From: Acanthamoeba castellanii str. Neff
Taxonomy: Eukaryota; Discosea; Longamoebia; Acanthamoebidae
Direction: 5' to 3'
Length of the DNA: 64,000 bases
Assembly: GCF_000313135.1 (NCBI RefSeq)
Contig: NW_004457518.1
Span: forward strand, 31,567 to 95,566
Shown here in pieces: positions 32,730 to 44,042 of this stretch. Each line of letters starts with the position of its first letter. Position 1 is the first letter of the stretch. The position numbers and the translations under genes were made by a program. Under the pieces are notes generated by a model that was not told where the DNA came from, made no database searches, and saw only the letters and a list, made by a program, of their open reading frames with translations.

Positions 32730-35700
32730 ATGCAAACAGCAACATCATCTGTTGCCGCCAAGGGCATCCCCATTCGCAAGGCCCCCTTGCCAGCCCTCTC
32801 CTCCTCCAATCTCCCCGCCTCGTTCTCCACGAACGGCCCCAGCATCGTGCCAAGGGACAAGAAGGGCCTCGCGGCTGGCAAGGCCCTCTCCTCGCCCTCG
32901 CTCCCTTGTGCCTCCTCCTCCTCTGCCGAATTCAACGACCTCATCCCGCACCATCAGCAGCCCTTCCATTTCGCCAGCTGCCATTCGGCCCATCATCATG
33001 AACCCATCCACAACATCGACGACAAGGAGCAGGATGTGGGCGACCTCGTCTTCGACGACCTCTTCATCTCCAAGGAGACCACGACGCCCACCTTTCGCAC
33101 CACCACCTCTACTTCTTCTTCATCTTCTTCATCTTCTACTTCTACTACTTGCACTTCAACTCCCGGGAGCCATCATCGGCGCCATCATCAGCGGCAGCCC
33201 AGCACCATCAACAGCGGCAGCGAGGGCGAGGACTCGTCGTCGCTCACCGAGGGCGCCGGCAGCGAGGGCGAAGACAACGGCGGCGGCGAGGGCTTCGAGC
33301 ACGACAGTGGCGACGACGACGACCGTCATCACCTGGGCGAGGAAGACGGGGAGGAGTCGGAGGAGGTGGGTCCCAGCCACTACCTCGACCTGGAGACGAG
33401 CAAGGTGGACCTCAACGACTTCACCCTCCTCAAGCTCATCGGCCAGGGCGGCTACGGCAAAGTACCCTCACCCTCACCCTCCCCCCATTATGACGGTGAT
33501 GCGTGCCCCATGGCTTCATCCTCTAACCTGATGATACGACCGTGTGTGTCGTGTGCGTCGTGTGTGTCGTGTGCGTGTGCGTGTTGTGTTGTGTGTTGTG
33601 GTGTTGGTGGGTGGGTGGGCGGGTGCAGGTGTATCAGGTGCAGAAGAAGGATACGGAGCACGTGTACGCCATGAAGGTGCTGCGCAAGAAGCACCTCATC
33701 ACCACGGGCGCGCTCGAGGGGACGATGGTCGAGCGCGAAGTGCTCCGCTCGATCCGCCACCCCTTCATCGTCTCCCTCCACTACGCCTTCCAGACCGAGG
33801 GTGCGCCCCCGCCCCCTCGCCCTCCCCCCACAATCATTCCCTTCATTCAACTCCAACGTTGACCGGCGGCGGCGTGCAGGGAAGGTGTACCTCGTGATGG
33901 ACTACCTCAACGGCGGGCAGCTGTTCTTCCACCTCCGCGAGGAGGCCATGTTCTCGGAGGACCTGGTGCCGTTCCTCCCCTTCCTCCCTCCTCCTCCTTC
34001 TCCTCTTCCTGTTTTTCTTTTCCATCTCTCGGTGTTGCGTGTGTGAGATACGGGTGGTCTAATGTTGTACTCTGTTGTGTGTGTGTGTGTGTGTGTGTGT
34101 GTTGTGTGTGTGTGTGTGTGTGTGTTGTGTGTGTTGTGTGTGTGTGTGTGTGTGCCACATCAGGTCCGATTTTACACGGCGGAGATCGTGCTGGCGCTGG
34201 AGCACCTCCACCAACAGGGCATCATCCATCGCGATCTCAAGGTGAGGCATTCCCCCATCCTCTTTCACTCCCGCGCGTGTTTTTTTTAGCGCGCTGGTCT
34301 TCTTTTTGGACCGGCGATGGCGTCGTGGCGGTGACGGCGTGATGTGCCCCCCCCCCTCTCATATATATGTTTATATGTGTGTACGTGTGTACGTGTATGT
34401 GTGCCCACAGCCGGAGAACATTCTCCTGAACTCGGACGGTACCCCCCCCCAAACCCATACGCCCTCGCCTCGTTCTTTTCTTCGTTTGTTTTTCTTCGTT
34501 CTTCTTCGTTCTTAGCGGGGCGGTGTGCGATGATGGGCGCAGGGAACCTGTGCCTGACGGACTTTGGGCTGTCGAAGGCCGTCGAGGAGGGCCAGTCGGC
34601 GCGCACCTTCTGCGGCACCCTGGAGTACATGGCCCCGGAGATGCTCAAGGGCCAGCCCTACGGCAAGGCCACCGATTGGTGGTCCCTCGGCATCCTCATC
34701 TACGACATGCTCACCGGCAACGTACGTTGTTGCATCATCCCCCCCCCATCACCATCACCATCACCATCACCATCACCATCACCATCACCATCACCATCAC
34801 CATCACCATCACCATCACCATCACCATCACCATCACCATCACCATCACCATCACCACCACCACATGATATCTCCCTCATCACCATCATCATTATCATCGT
34901 CGTCCGCGTCGCTGTGTCTCCTCCGCCAACGTTTTTTGTTTCGGTGCCTTGCTTGGTGTGTGGTGTGTGGTGTGGTGTGGTGTGTGTAGCCGCCCTGGAC
35001 GTCGGCCAACAACTCGACGCTCCAGAAGAAGATCCTCACACAGAAGCTTCGCCTGCCCACGTACCTCTCCCGCGAGGCCGCCTCCATCATCCGCCAGGTA
35101 CCTTACCCCCCCCCTCCCCTCGCTTGACACAAGAAGCAAGAAGTCCACCCACACGTGCTGACGTGGCGCCACGTCGTTGCTGACTGTTTTTTATCAATAT
35201 GTTTATTTCTGTATATATAATTGCAGCTGCTGAACAGGGACGCCAAGAAGCGGCTCGGGAGCGGCAAGAACGGGATCAGGGACATCAAGGAGCACCCGTT
35301 CTTCAAGGGCGTGCCCTGGAAGAAGATGCTCAACAAGGAGGTCGACCCGCCGTTCCGCCCGCGGATCGAGAAGGGCGTGTTCGACGTGGGCAACTTCGAC
35401 AAGAAGTTCACCGACGCCGCGCCCACCGACTCGCCCGTCAAGTCCATCGACGACATCACCGCCTCCCAGGTACGAACCCACTCGTAGTGCACCACCGCAC
35501 TCGCGCCTGAAAGGGAAGCCCAGGAAGCAGCTTAGAGCACACGCACTCACGCTTGGGTCTGGTGGACCCACCACACAGAGGGAGCTGTTCGCTGGCTTTT
35601 CCTACGTGCGCAGCTGCTCGCCCATCGCCTTCTCTCCCTCCACCGGTACGTGATGCCCCCCCCCTTCCCTCTTTACCTCCGTCTCCGTGGCGATGGGCAC

Positions 35701-35840
35701 TAACCGCTGCGGGTGTGTGCGTGTGCGGCGTGTTTGGTGGAGCAGCGAGCAACGGGGTGGACATCACCGGGATGGACAGCGCGGGCAACATCGAGGAGGA
35801 AGAGGACAACACCGACGACGAGGAGGAGGACACGGCGTGA
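32730..35840 (+). CDS. AGC-family Ser/Thr kinase, S6K-like
   Basis: Ten exons (32730-33461, 33629-33800, 33880-33965, 34164-34241, 34411-34438, 34543-34721, 34990-35097, 35227-35469, 35579-35645, 35746-35840) give 595 residues. A 230-residue Ser/acidic N-terminus precedes the kinase: [62 protein letters not shown], the activation segment [15 protein letters not shown], and [19 protein letters not shown]. The AGC tail has [10 protein letters not shown], a turn motif (APTDSPVKS) and a hydrophobic motif [10 protein letters not shown] close to the FxGFTYV of p70 S6K. Such kinases are switched on by PDK1 at the T-loop Thr and by a TORC-type kinase at the hydrophobic motif. No PH or C2 domain is present. 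Orthology to S6K rather than another AGC kinase is inferred from the tail. Confidence 0.9.
34076..34154 (+). repeat. Intronic (GT)n microsatellite
   Basis: Long GT dinucleotide run, with a few interruptions, immediately upstream of the acceptor of an AGC-kinase intron (33966-34163). Confidence 0.9.
34745..34862 (+). repeat. Intronic (ATCACC)n hexamer repeat
   Basis: About 19 copies of ATCACC in the AGC-kinase intron 34722-34989. The resulting HHHH.. and SPSPSP.. frames are not coding. Confidence 0.9.
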
Positions 35841-36425
35841 CTCGCGGCCGTGGGGTGTGCTGCTCAAGATTGGCGTGGAGGTCCCCTCCGTGGATTGCTC
35901 GAAAGAAAAGTAGCTCTACGCCACCGGGGCGTGCGTGTGGGAGAGCGACACTGGGCGGCGGCGGCGGCATGTTCTTCTGCACAACACCCCGCTTGGTTCA
36001 AGAGCTTACTTTCACAGCCTGTTGGATTGCGCCTTCCACCCCACGCACAACACCCCGCTTGGTTCAAGAGCTTACTTTCACAGCCAGCTACATCCCCGCA
36101 GGCTCTACTCGTACGCATCGTCATCCACAAATTTTTCATCTTTACCACTGAATCGGGGTCCCAAAGCCGTCCATCTCCCGATGACCCGGCAAGCGCTTGC
36201 GCCAACAACAAGCGGCAACACAATCTCTGCAGCAATCAAAACCCAGAGGGTGCGTGTGGTCCTTGGGTGATAAGTACAAGCTTGTAATCATGAAGCACGT
36301 TGAAGGGGTCCTTGGGCGTGCACCAAGGAGAGGAAAATGGGACATGGCAGAGGGAGAGGGCGACAGGTGGGGGGTTAAATAGACGGGGGGGGGTAGGGGT
36401 TGTTCGGAGAGCTCAAGGGGCGGGC
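35841..36425. other. Convergent intergenic region with a short direct repeat
   Basis: 585 bp between the AGC kinase stop (+) and the V-ATPase stop (-). It contains two identical copies of about 41 bp (next entry) and no recognisable gene. Confidence 0.5.
35980..36083. repeat. Pair of about 41-bp identical direct repeats
   Basis: Copies at about 35980-36020 and 36043-36083. Each begins CACAACACCCCGCTTGGTTC and ends CTTACTTTCACAGCC, with about 22 bp between them. They lie outside any modelled exon, near the kinase 3' end. Confidence 0.8.
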
Positions 36426-38389
36426 TTAGTCCTTGAAGATGGGGATGTAGTTGTTGATCTTGGACTTGAGCTGCTGCGAAATGCACTCGGCGATCCACAC
36501 CAGGTTCCTGCAGGAGGCGGGCGAGAGGAGGTGAGGCGAGGCCGGCACGCCAACATCGGTGTGCGCGGTTGGAGTTAGGGGGGGGTCAGGTCTAGGTACC
36601 TGATCTCCTGCTCCTTGAGCTTGATGTAGGCGTAGAAGACGCCGTACTGCATCTGCCTGTCGAAGGAGAGCTGGTTGAGCTTCACCTCGTAGGCGAAGAA
36701 GGCGTCCTCGAGCGACTTGTCGCTGTTGTGGCCCGACTCGTCAAACAGCCGGCCGTAGTTCTATTTGTTGGCAACACACGCGCACACACGCACACAAACG
36801 CACACAAACGCGAGCCACACATAGATAGGCCGGTGAGCACGTGTTGCCGCAGCAGTCGCACATACGCAGAGGGGAGGAGGGGTGAGCGCGTACGCTGAAG
36901 GTGTCGACAATGTCCTTGACCTGGTCGACTCGGTCGGCCTGGCCGAGCTTCTTGGTGCCCTCCGGGTAGAGCAGACCGAAGTTGGGGTACAGCGCCTCCC
37001 TCTCCTCCTTCCTGAGCTCCGTGCCGAAGGAGTTGATGGTGATGTTGATGGCGCGCCTGTCCGCCTCGAACTGATGAAGAAGGCGACAAAGAAGGAAGAA
37101 AGAAGGAAGAAGGTTGGGCACGCGCCTGAGTGAAGAGAGCGGGCAGGCAGGCAGGCGGTGGGGGGGGGTACCTGGAGGATCTCGCCCATCACCTCGGCAG
37201 TGTCGCCGCCGAGGACCTGGCAGTACCTGTAGAAGTCCTGGAGGTAGGCCTTGTACAGTGTGTTACGGATGAGCTCGATGTTCATCTCGTTCAGATCCTC
37301 CTGCGACAGGCAGCCCAGGAAGTAGGGGGCTGAAGGAGAAGAAGAGAAAAGATGGAAACGATTAGCTGTGGCGGCAGCGCACAGCTCGCAATGATGATGA
37401 TGAGTGAAAGAGAATGGCTAAATGAATACCGAGGGGGGTATCGACGAGCACGTAATCGTAGAGGTCATTGACNNNNNNNNNNNNNNNNNNNNNNNNNNNN
37501 NNNNNNNNNNNNNNNNNNNNNNNNNNNNNNNNNNNNNNNNNNNNNNNNNNNNNNNNNNNNNNNNNNNNNNNNNNNNNNNNNNNNNNNNNNNNNNNNNNNN
37601 NNNNNNNNNNNNNNNNNNNNNNNNNNNNNNNNNNNNNNNNNNNNNNNNNNNNNNNNNNNNNNNNNNNNNNNNNNNNNNNNNNNNNNNNNNNNNNNNNNNN
37701 NNNNNNNNNNNNNNNNNNNNNNNNNNNNNNNNNNNNNNNNNNNNNNNNNNNNNNNNNNNNNNNNNNNNNNNNNNNNNNNNNNNNNNNNNNNNNNNNNNNN
37801 NNNNNNNNNNNNNNNNNNNNNNNNNNNNNNNNNNNNNNNNNNNNNNNNNNNNNNNNNNNNNNNNNNNNNNNNNNNNNNNNNTCGATCATGTAGCCATAGC
37901 TGATGTGGAGATTATGAGTAAAATTGACATGGGGGAAAATGAGCGATTAAATGCGAAAAATGAGCGGCGGGGGGGGGCACCTGATGTAGTCGAGGAAAGT
38001 GCTGAGGGGCTCGAAACAGTTGGCCCGCACGTACTGGAACTCCTCGATGAGCTTCTGGGTGCACTTCTCGGCAATGGTGGTGGTGTGAATGGGGGAGGGC
38101 TCATTCTGGAGGAAATCACCGTAGTCCGTGGACGCCAAGTGCAGCTTCATGTCTGCGTATTTTGAAAGAATGAGCACGGCAAGGGGCGAGAGGATGGACC
38201 ACGAAGGGCAGTCGTACCCTCGAGGCTCTCGCACTGGGTAAGATTGGCGTAGTCGGCGGGGGTGAGAATGCCGGAGCGATAGCCGCGAACGATGGCCTCA
38301 GGAAAGCCGTCATCGATGTTGAAGGTCATGATGGACCTCCTCATCGGGTTGACGTCATAATAGCCATACAATCCGCTTGTGTTCGCCAT
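36426..38389 (-). CDS. V-type H+-ATPase subunit d (V0)
   Basis: Minus-strand exons 38389-38218, 38152-37981, 37899-37430 (containing an N gap at 37473-37881), 37329-37172, 37070-36894, 36760-36600 and 36507-36426. Residues match the family throughout: [66 protein letters not shown], then after the gap [49 protein letters not shown] and [14 protein letters not shown], ending YIPIFKD. Subunit d caps the membrane c-ring and couples it to the central stalk in endolysosomal and contractile-vacuole proton pumps. The family length is about 350 residues; about 35 of them fall in the gap. Nothing suggests loss of function. Confidence 0.95.
37473..37881. other. Assembly gap (Ns) in the V-ATPase subunit d gene
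   Basis: 409 undetermined bases. The protein family predicts only about 105 coding bases between the residues seen on either side, so the gap must also hold an intron or be mis-sized. Confidence 0.99.
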
Positions 38390-38718
38390 CTCTGCTTTCA
38401 AGGAGGAAGGATCGAATGGAAAAAAGATTCGGATCGCAAGAAGATGGCTAATCGCAAGCGCACAAGGCAGAAGAAGCTTCCCCACCCGAAAGGTGGTCCT
38501 CCTTTTCCGGCATGGAATGACGAGCACGCACCCTCAGTTTTTATTTTTAATTATAGTAAAAGGAAATGGAAACCAGCAGAGAGCGCAAAATGATACACTC
38601 GGGCCAAGGAGCGAGAGAAGTGTTGTCAAGGGACCAAGAGTCTCAAGGAGCAAGGGTGGTTGGGAGACCTGTCTTGTTGTCTCCAAGTGTTGTCGCAAGA
38701 AGCCAGAACATTGGGGTG
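38390..38718 (-). other. Intergenic region upstream of V-ATPase subunit d
   Basis: 329 bp between the M20-peptidase stop and the V-ATPase start, both on the minus strand. It holds the peptidase 3' end and the V-ATPase promoter. No gene seen. Confidence 0.5.
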
Positions 38719-40836
38719 CTAGCTGGGGCGAGAAGCTAGTGTGGAGATGATGTGCTTGTAGCTCTGCACGGCCTGCACCAAGTCGGCGATTGCGATCTTC
38801 TCGTCGGCCCCGTGGGCATCTCGGATGCTGCCGGCGCCCCACAGAATTGCCTGTGTGTGGTGCCCGTGGCGGCGGCGTCAGACCAGGCGGACGCGTGCAT
38901 TCGGAGTGACACCAAACCACCATCCAAGAGAGGGGGCTGGTGACGTACCCGCCCACTGAAGCGGAAGTGGGGGATATCGGTGCCGAAACCGACGACGTCC
39001 GTGGGATAGCCCTCCACCACCTCCAGCTCGATGGCCTCCATGGAGGGCTCCACCTCGATCTTCACGCGTCCGGCCACCACTGCTCCACATCAGCAGCAGC
39101 ACCACGAACACCATGGCCACCACGATCATCATCACCACCATCAATCACTGCGTCGTGCCTCAATGGGAGAAAGGGCACCGTACCCTGGGTGACTCGCTCG
39201 ATGATCTGCTGCATGGGGTCCACGATGCGGAAGGAGAGACGCGCCGCCGCCGACTCGGGCACGATATTGGGGACGAGGCCGCCCTGGATGGTTCCGATGT
39301 TCATCGTCGCCTTGCCCAGCACCTGCGCTAATGGTCATGCCGACCACCGTATGGCAGCCATTGGGGATTAATAAGAAAAAGAATAATAATGAGCAACAAT
39401 GAATAAATAACAAATAATAATGAGAGGGGGGGAGGGCGTACGGGGTGGTGGGGCCAGGTCTCGACATCGGCCCGCAGGTCCTGGAGGACGTCCAAGAGGG
39501 GCTCAATTGCCGACTTGCCCCGCTCTGCCGCACGCGTGGCCCGCCGTGGTGCCGTGGTGTCGTGTGTGTGGTGAGGAATGACCGAATGTGGGTAGAACAG
39601 GTAATAAAGTAATAGATACATAAATAGGAATAGACATATGTGAGCGTGGCATACCGGGGTAGGCCGAGTGGGCAGCTATCCCCTCCCCGCGGAGGGTGAT
39701 GCCGAGGTAGCCCTTCTGTCCCTTCACCATCTTCGACTCCGTTGGCTCCCCCACGACCTATGGATGGATGGATAGGATGGATAGGATGGGTCACGGGTGA
39801 GTGCCCGGCGCGAGGCGGGCAATGGGGACCTGGGGATAGGCGCCCTACCAGGTAGCGCGGGTCGATCCCGAGTTCGTTGGCCTTCGTGATGCCCACGTGA
39901 TCGGTTTCCTGATGACAGCGCCGCGCCACCGCCCGCGCAGGTTCGTGTGAGATCAACATGTAGAGATGATACACACCTTTCGCTTAAGGTGATAATAGAT
40001 CTATATAAAATCCCAAGGTTGGGGGGAGGGGGCGTACCTCTCCCACAACATAGAGGAGGGCGATGTCGTCCTTGCCGGGGCTGTCCTCCTCCACCTGATG
40101 CGTCGTGGTGTGTGTGTATATATATATATATATAAATTTGTGTGTCGTGTGTGTGTGTGTGTGTGGTTTGACGTTCGCGACGTCAGATCATTTGCATGTC
40201 GTGCAGCATCGGGTGTGTGTCGTGTCGTGTCGTGTCGAGTTGCGTGAAGGTATTTAGGGAGAGAGGATTGGCGCACGAGCTGCTGGACGGCGAGGAGCTG
40301 TGCGGCGATGAGGCTCTTGGTGTCGCACGCGCCGCGTCCGCGCACGTGGGTGGCGTCGACGGACGACGCGAAGAACGGCGGCACCGTGTCCAGGTGGCTG
40401 TTGACCACCACCCGCGGGTTCTTCCCCGCGCCTCCCGCCGTGCGCCCGTACACGTTCCAGCGACCCGCCACCACCTCTTGCAGCTCCACCACCCACCCTG
40501 GTGTCACCACACACACACGACACACACGACGCACGCACGCACCACCACACACACGCACGCACCACCGCGCGCGCGCACACACACGCACACAGTATAAAGG
40601 GAAAAACAGTGAGCAGCATGGCAGGCTCGCGCCCTGTGCCCCAAGAACAACGGAACGCGCGTAGCTGGCCCAGGGGGGAAGGGGTGGTGGCACCCACCTC
40701 GCTTGAGAAGCCAGTCGCGTACGTAGTGGGCTACCTGGCCCTCGTTGCCCGTGACCGACTCAATGTCGATGAGGGTGCGAGCTAGCCCCACCACCTCCTC
40801 CTCCTCCACGGCAGGGCGCGGTACGACGCCCTCCAT
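38719..40836 (-). CDS. M20-family metallopeptidase/deacylase (ArgE/DapE/ACY1-like)
   Basis: Nine minus-strand exons (40836-40698, 40497-40277, 40094-40038, 39908-39849, 39757-39655, 39524-39442, 39322-39184, 39079-38949, 38850-38719) give 354 residues in phase. Catalytic features: NSHLDTVPPF (metal His and general-acid Asp), RGACDTKSLIAA (bridging Asp), VVGEETDHVG (catalytic base and metal Glu), VVGEPTESKM (metal ligand), the dimerisation-domain HSAYPG, and WGAGSIRDAHGADE with the final metal His. Family members remove acyl or amino-acid groups from small substrates such as N-acetyl-ornithine or N-acyl amino acids. The set of zinc ligands is complete. The closest look is to bacterial/plant ArgE-DapE-like deacetylases; substrate not assignable. 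Confidence 0.9.
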
Positions 40837-40934
40837 CTTGTTCGTTTCAAATTACAAAGATAAAAAAATAAAATAAACCAGACGCGAAAAAAGAGGAAAG
40901 GCGAAAGAAAGGAGGAAGGAAAACAAACAAGAAC
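40837..40934. promoter_or_regulatory. 98-bp divergent promoter
   Basis: Start codons of the M20 peptidase (-) and the CHY-finger gene (+) are only 98 bp apart. The interval is A-rich on the + strand. Both core promoters and 5' UTRs must be compact or overlapping. Confidence 0.55.
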
Positions 40935-43880
40935 ATGGCGGACGCCAAGGGCGCACCTGCAGGTGCGGGTGGCGGCGAGGTGGCCCTCGTCAAGGCCGAG
41001 CTGCGACAGCTGCGTGCCGACCACAACCGCAACTTCAAGATATTCAGGTAATACACCCCCCCCCCACGTGCGCACGCACGTGGCCAGCAGTCCTCAGCGG
41101 CGGGGCGCGTGCTCACGACGCACTCTTTGATCGATGTGTGTGTGTGTGTGTGGGGGGTGCAGTGCCAACTTTCCGGTCCGGTTCGCGTTCACCTTCACCC
41201 CCTCGGACCCTAATTTCCCCTACGACGTCGATGGCGTGCGCCTCCGCTTCACCCTCCCCGGTACACACCACCTGCTACGTAGCCCTACGTAGACCTGCGC
41301 CAGAGCCCCTGCTGCCGCTCATGTCCGCTGCGGCCGGTAGTACCAGGATGTGGCGCCGCGCTCCTGCTGCCTGCTGCCTGCTGCCTGCTGCCTGCTGATG
41401 ACGATGCCAAATACTGACGGCGGCGGTGGCCCGGATGGGAGCGCAGAGGGGTACCCGCAGGTGGTGTGCCTGGTCGAGGTCGACGACCCCGCCCTGCCCG
41501 CGCCCCTCAACAAGTTCCGCCCGCCCTCCCCGCCCACCCGTCCGCTCCCCGCACCCACTCACTCCGGTGGTGGCTGGTGGCTGGTGGCTGGTGTATTGAT
41601 TGATTGATTGAATGTTTGATTGATTGCTGGGTGGGTGGGGGTGGGCGTGCAGGAAGATAGCGGATGCGATGAACGAGCAGGCCCGCGTGCTACACCAGAA
41701 GGGCCGGCCCGTCGTACTCGCCCTCCTCCGCTGGCTCGACCAACGCGGCCTGCCCGTCCTCCTCGTACGCAGGCCTTCCTCCGCCCAGACCCTAGCGTGG
41801 TCACATCCCCCCCCCCTTAACTCGCGTGCACCGTGTGCGATGTGTGCGTGCGTGCGTGCATTCAGTCGGATGCCGAGTTCCTGGCGTCGACGTACCTTAC
41901 GCAGACGCTGGAGGGTCTCTCGCAGCGGCGGTACGTCATCCACGACCCGGCCTCCTACGCCGCCAGCAGCAAGCAGCGGGAGGCGGCCACCCCCGCCCGC
42001 CCCGAGAAGGCCCACGCGCGGGAGCACGAGGGCGAAGAGGACGAAGAAGGTGAAGAGGAGGAGGACGACGACGACGATGAAGAGGAGCAGGGCAGAGGCA
42101 AGAGGGACGATCGTCCGGCCCCCGCCCCTGCCACTGCCGCCGCCGGCGGTGGCGGCAGCCAACCGCCCAAGGCCCCCAAGGCCATCGATCTGCAGTGCTC
42201 GGGACTCACGTGCGCCACAATCACTCCCCCCCCCGCTGCCTGCTGGGGAAGCTGACACCGACGCGGCGTGACACTGCACGACACACACCCGACGCGCACA
42301 CCCGGCACGCACACCCGGCACGTAGCCTGGCCAACGTGGGCCTGGTGGAATGCATGACGCTGGGGCTCGTGGTGACGTGCTACCGCTGCTCCCGGCAAAG
42401 CGAGGTCACCCTCGTGCCTGGTACCGCTCCCATCAGCCCTTTCCCCGTTGTGACACACAGCGCGCGCGCGCGCGCAACGGCTCACCCACCGGTGGCGCGT
42501 TGTACTTGGGTCATTGCATTGTGTTGTATTGTGTGGCATGGTCGCAGGCCGCCCAAAGAACACGGAGTGCGGTGGTTGTCGCCTGCCGCACACGCTGGCG
42601 CTGCACGCTCTCCCCGTGCACGAGGGCTCCTCTCTCCTGGGCCAGCTCGAGGCCGACGTATTGACCCCCCCCCACTTTTCCTCCCCGCACGTGTCCGCTT
42701 GAATGCTGCCACGGCGAGGCGTGCGTGTCGCGTCGCGCGCAACATTTATAGAGAGAAGGAGTGGGGGGGGGGTCTACTGACGCACGCACGCGTGCTCGTC
42801 GCACACAGGGCTGCAATCCGCTGGACGCGCTGCCGTCCAACTTCGCCGGGTTTTGCTTCGAGTGCGGCGAGCGGAACGTGTTTTCGGCCCTCGCCTTTGA
42901 CCGCGTGACGGAGCGCACGTGCACCAAGTGCCACAACCGCATGGCCCTCGCCATCCACCACCTCACCTTCCACAAGAAGAAACGGCCCCCGCCCCCCGGC
43001 CTCGGTAAGCCCACCCAACGCGCGCGCGCTCTCTCACTCACTCTGACACACACGCGTGCGTGTGTGCGTGTGCGCACTCAAGTGATCCCCGACAAGCCCA
43101 AGAAGAAGGCGGTCAAGATCCCGGGGCTGAAGGAGGGGGATCCGCTGCCCCAGCATGGCGCCTGCGCCCACTACTCCCACTCCTACCGGTGGCTGCGGTA
43201 AACCACCTCCTACCCCCCTCTCCCCCATATGACCAGCCCTCTCCTTTCTATGTATCCCTCTTATTCCGTCCTTCCTTCCTTCCTTCCTTCATTCACTTAC
43301 GCTCTCCCCGATCGGCTGAGATCAGATTTCCGTGCTGTGGGCGGGCGTTTCCGTGCGACGACTGCCACAACGACGCCGTGCGCTTCCTCCTCCTCCTCCT
43401 CCTCCTCTTCCTCTCGTTCCCATTTCCGTCGAATGGTGGCGCCCTGGCTGATGTGCATTTGCATGATTGGGGGCTTTATTCTCTTGCTCGCGACAGTCGG
43501 ATCACGAGGCCAAGTGGGCATCCAAAATGGTACCACCGCCACCGCCACCGCCACATTGGCAAGCCAGCTCATTCCTCCGCCCCTCCTTGTTCGCCCCCGC
43601 GTGCTCATGTGGCAGGTGTGCGGGTACTGCTCCGTCGAACAGCGCTGCGACGAGGTGTGTGCCAAGTGCGGGAAGAAGGTGGCGGGCAAGGGCAAGATTA
43701 AGGTACAAGCCCCCCCCCCCTCTCCCCCTCTTCCTTTTCTTTCTTGCAGCCGACCCGGCCTTCCACCGCGCGCGGCAGGATCCCACCAAGATGAGCCGGA
43801 AGGACGGGAAAAAGTTCGCCGGCACCTGCAAAACCAAGTCCCGGAAGAGCGAACGTGTCGGCCCCAAGAAGGGGGGCTAA
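40935..43880 (+). CDS. CHY-type zinc-finger protein with RWD-like N-terminus
   Basis: Thirteen exons (40935-41047, 41163-41260, 41447-41513, 41653-41764, 41866-42209, 42326-42420, 42548-42657, 42809-43004, 43083-43197, 43326-43377, 43497-43529, 43616-43702, 43779-43880) give 507 residues. The N-terminal part (PSDPNFPYDVDGVRLRFTLP, EGYPQVVCLVEVDD) resembles an RWD fold. An acidic linker and several CxxC pairs follow (CYRCSRQ, CGGCRLP, CFECGERN, CTKCHNR). Then comes the CHY finger: HGACAHYSHSYRWLRFPCCG, FPCDDCHNDASDHE, VCGYCSVEQRC and VCAKCGKK. CHY fingers bind three zincs, as in RCHY1 and Hot13, and often act in ubiquitin or redox pathways. No RING is visible, so an E3 role is not claimed. The basic C-terminus suggests RNA or ribosome binding (inference). 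Confidence 0.85.
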
Positions 43881-43966
43881 ACAGCGGCCTTGCTGAAGCT
43901 AAAGGCGAAGAGCGTATTGAAGGGGGGGGGAAGAAGTGCTTCTTTACATTGGGACATGACTGCACA

Positions 43967-44036
43967 CGGTGGTGGTGGTGGTGGTGGTGGTGGTGGTGGT
44001 GGTGGTGGTGGTGGTGGTGGTGGTGGTGGTGGTGGT
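43967..44036 (+). repeat. (GGT)n trinucleotide repeat
   Basis: More than 20 GGT triplets in the convergent spacer between the CHY-finger and vinculin-family genes, just downstream of both stop codons. Likely 3' UTR or intergenic; polyG/polyW/polyP frames across it are artefacts. Confidence 0.9.
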
Positions 44037-44042
44037 GTGGAC

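Noticed and set aside
34523..34989. Poly-His, Ser-Pro and Ile-Thr repeat proteins
   Set aside because: Frames of the ATCACC intronic microsatellite.
35980..36083. CRISPR-like repeat-spacer-repeat
   Set aside because: Only two copies, eukaryotic context, no cas genes, no array.
37468..37893. Open frames through the second N run
   Set aside because: Undetermined sequence within V-ATPase subunit d.
42195..42908. Alternative long frame across CHY-gene introns
   Set aside because: Reads through ACACGAC-type intron repeats; the spliced frame preserves CxxC pairs and phase.
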